A stretch of DNA of 7,709 bases from Nitrospirota bacterium (GTDB lineage Bacteria; Nitrospirota; Nitrospiria; Nitrospirales; UBA8639): assembly GCA_003233615.1 (NCBI GenBank), contig QIMB01000213.1, positions 1 to 7,709 of the forward strand. The letters run 5' to 3'. Position numbers and translations under genes: made by a program. Of this stretch, positions 5,990 to 7,709 are shown piece by piece (the first letter of the stretch is position 1; each line of letters opens with the position of its first letter). The notes beneath the pieces are model-generated. The model did not search any database and was not told the DNA's origin. It saw only the letters and a program-made list of their open reading frames with translations.

Positions 5990-7709
5990 GTGTCACGTCG
6001 GCTAAGTGAGTCAAGCACTGGCTGGTAAGCTCCAGCTTGTTGAAAACTGGAATAATAATAGAACAATCGAAAGACTCCCTTTTTCCACCAGAGAGCGAAT
6101 GAGATTCCGGACGAGAAAGCCTTCGGACATTCTCAGATCCAGGTAGCGTCTTGTCCTCAGTAGGTTCCCCAAGCCAAGCCGATTGATAATGAGAAGCCCA
6201 TTGATCAAACATTCGATGGGATAACACCCATTGCCGAAGATTTCCCCCCTGGGCTTCTGAAGAATCACGATTGTTGATGTGATCACGAATAGCCCGAGCC
6301 CACGATTCCGGATCATTTGTCACTCGCGTGACTGGCGCCGATCGATACGGGAATATATCTGTGGCCACGACCGGGTAGCCCAAAATGCCATATTGCAGAA
6401 TTCTCAAATCACTTTTCGCTTCATTGAATTCGTTCAGTGCCAAGGGAGCCAGTGCCAAATCTAAATTTAAGCTTGCCAACTTCGCAGGAAAATCCTGCAA
6501 AGGCACCATAGAATGTGTCTCAGCCTCAAAGCGAACTCCAGCTCGAACTTCAGGTATTTCGCCTAAAAATACCCACTCAACTTCTTGCCCTAACAATTCC
6601 ACCAACGGGAGTAGAATGGCCACATCCTCCCGATGCACGCCAACCTGCCCTACCCAGCCGACACGAGGACGATTTCCAATACACCGCTTAACACTCAATT
6701 GATCCCAATGCTCGGGATACAAACAGTTCGGAAGGATAGACGCCTGTATGTCTAGAGCGGCCAAAGCCTCTCGAAGAGGTTCTGTGGAGACCGTCACGCA
6801 ATCCGCTTGAGCCATGATTCGAAAAAAACAGTCTAACATTGGACGAGTAATGACCTGAGAATTTTTATTATCCTGAGGAATCTTCCATAACAAATCGTCA
6901 AAATCGTGGATAATTCTTGTCCCTTGTGATTTGGCCGCTTTCAACCTAGTCTCAATGAGACTAGCTATTCTCTGGATAACAATAGTCTCGGTGGCCCCAA
7001 TGGGAAGTTCAACTTTATCTTTCCAAATATCTCCTTCAAGTAACAGCTGTCCTGTCATTTTTTTCTTTTCCAGAAACGATTGCAGGGGATAATAAAGACG
7101 AAGCCCACCACAAAAGGAATCATTCGCAATAACCGAAACTCGACGCCTTGCTTGAAATGAGCGTTGAGAAACTTCTCCCGAAACAAAATTCACCGACGAA
7201 GAACTCTGCGCCACCAAAGGAGGCTGGGGTTCTAACACCCCAGACCGAAAAGATTCCACAAATCCTGATTGGGAATACAACGATTTTCGACCTAATTGAT
7301 AAAGCTTAAAGTTTTCCGTCGCTCGCCCCTGTATATTCGTATGTCGTTGATGGTCCTTAAATTTCCGGTACTCAGCATGTTGATGCTCTTCTATTCCATC
7401 TTCAGCTACTGCAGTGTCAGGATCGATTCGAGCAGCTCTCCCGGCAGGAAGGTGTATCCCAATTTCCTCATCCTCCATATAGGCGTGTTTGAGTCCAATT
7501 AAATGAATACGTAGGCCATAATCCGCATCTTCTTCACCATAGAGACCATAGTCTTCACACCAAAATCCTAATTTCATTTCAGTCCGTTTTGGAATCAAGA
7601 CACATGCTCCACCAAGGTTCCCCGTCTTCGGACGCACCTGCTGCCCATCGATGGTTTGCAGCGGATAGTGTTGTGGTTCGAAATTGTAGCCAACCATGGC
7701 CAAAGCAGG
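5880..7709 (-). CDS. N-terminal part of the multidomain glycosyltransferase: partial GT2, GT-B domain, start of second GT2
   Basis: The frame is open to the right edge (TTG at 7703 and ATG at 7697 are internal codons, not likely starts), so the true N-terminus is missing. Numbering from 7703, residues 1-~90 are the C-terminal half of a GT2 domain: NLGGACVLIPKR (29-40) and YGEEDADYGLRI (55-66), the catalytic-acid region. Residues ~187-510 form a GT-B domain of GT4 type: IIHDFDDLLWKIP (264-276), RVGWVGQVGVHRED (347-360), then NEAKSDLRILQYG and YPVVATD (427-449), the donor-binding end. A linker leads to CSIIIPVFNKLELTSQCL (547-564) and YEVIVVDNASTDGT (576-589), the nucleotide-binding start of a second GT2 domain, which breaks off into junk and a stop because of the frame change near 5925. 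With one base removed, the protein continues through 3107 for at least 1,533 residues. Enzyme class is clear; donors, acceptors and pathway are inferred from the neighbours as surface or flagellar glycan synthesis. Confidence 0.85.
   Translation of the reverse strand, partial: PALAMVGYNFEPQHYPLQTIDGQQVRPKTGNLGGACVLIPKRTEMKLGFWCEDYGLYGEEDADYGLRIHLIGLKHAYMEDEEIGIHLPAGRAARIDPDTAVAEDGIEEHQHAEYRKFKDHQRHTNIQGRATENFKLYQLGRKSLYSQSGFVESFRSGVLEPQPPLVAQSSSSVNFVSGEVSQRSFQARRRVSVIANDSFCGGLRLYYPLQSFLEKKKMTGQLLLEGDIWKDKVELPIGATETIVIQRIASLIETRLKAAKSQGTRIIHDFDDLLWKIPQDNKNSQVITRPMLDCFFRIMAQADCVTVSTEPLREALAALDIQASILPNCLYPEHWDQLSVKRCIGNRPRVGWVGQVGVHREDVAILLPLVELLGQEVEWVFLGEIPEVRAGVRFEAETHSMVPLQDFPAKLASLNLDLALAPLALNEFNEAKSDLRILQYGILGYPVVATDIFPYRSAPVTRVTNDPESWARAIRDHINNRDSSEAQGGNLRQWVLSHRMFDQWASHYQSAWLGEPTEDKTLPGSENVRRLSRPESHSLSGGKRESFDCSIIIPVFNKLELTSQCLTHLADVTHGCSYEVIVVDNASTDGTGPFLFSFFFRRRHPNCHQ
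5908..5935 (-). other. Frame junction at a homopolymer-rich tract inside the second GT2 domain
   Basis: The upstream frame encodes a proper GT2 start through VVDNASTDGTGPF, then turns into FSFFFRRRHPNCHQ and stops at 5880. The other frame is nonsense before this point and sensible from SSLEGD onward. The crossover falls in a pyrimidine-only stretch of the coding strand (+ strand purines 5910-5930) with T6 at 5921-5926. Dropping one base there gives DGTGPFLFLSSLEGD, with normal GT2 spacing. It may be a sequencing or assembly indel, a real mutation, or a slippage site; sequence alone cannot decide. Confidence 0.85.

Overview
All recognisable genes lie on the minus strand and read from high to low coordinates. 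The content is a glycan-modification locus: a very large multidomain glycosyltransferase, interrupted by a frame change, then a heptosyltransferase-like family 9 glycosyltransferase (GT9), then a CgeB-type glycosyltransferase cut by the left edge. I see no RNA gene, insertion sequence, CRISPR array or origin. Base composition is roughly balanced and coding density is high. GT9 enzymes of this kind, next to CgeB proteins and TPR-bearing multi-glycosyltransferases, are typical of Gram-negative bacteria that glycosylate flagellin or other surface polymers. A Nitrospirota or deltaproteobacterial-type genome would fit, but nothing here fixes the lineage and this is a weak inference.

Layout, in the direction of transcription. 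From the right edge to 5880 one frame encodes the C-terminal half of a family 2 glycosyltransferase (GT2) domain, a complete GT-B domain and the first ~45 residues of a second GT2 domain. The rest of that GT2 domain continues in another frame (open to 3107), followed by TPR-like repeats, a region with a DGARRLSAS motif, and a C-terminal SAM-dependent methyltransferase. The frames meet at a 21-base all-purine stretch on the + strand (5910-5930) containing A6. Removing one base there restores a single protein of at least 1,533 residues. About 340 bases without a convincing gene follow (2771-3106). Then come the GT9 gene (1508-2737) and, after only 5 bases, the CgeB-like gene (start at 1502, running off the left edge); these two look translationally coupled.

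The genes plausibly work together to build and decorate a glycan: GT2 and GT-B domains add sugars, GT9 adds a heptose-like or related sugar, CgeB adds another, and the methyltransferase may cap or modify a residue. The acceptor (flagellin, O-antigen or other surface polymer) cannot be read from this window. The points most worth a second look are the frame junction inside the giant enzyme, the module between its TPR and methyltransferase parts, and the N-terminal domain of the CgeB-like protein.
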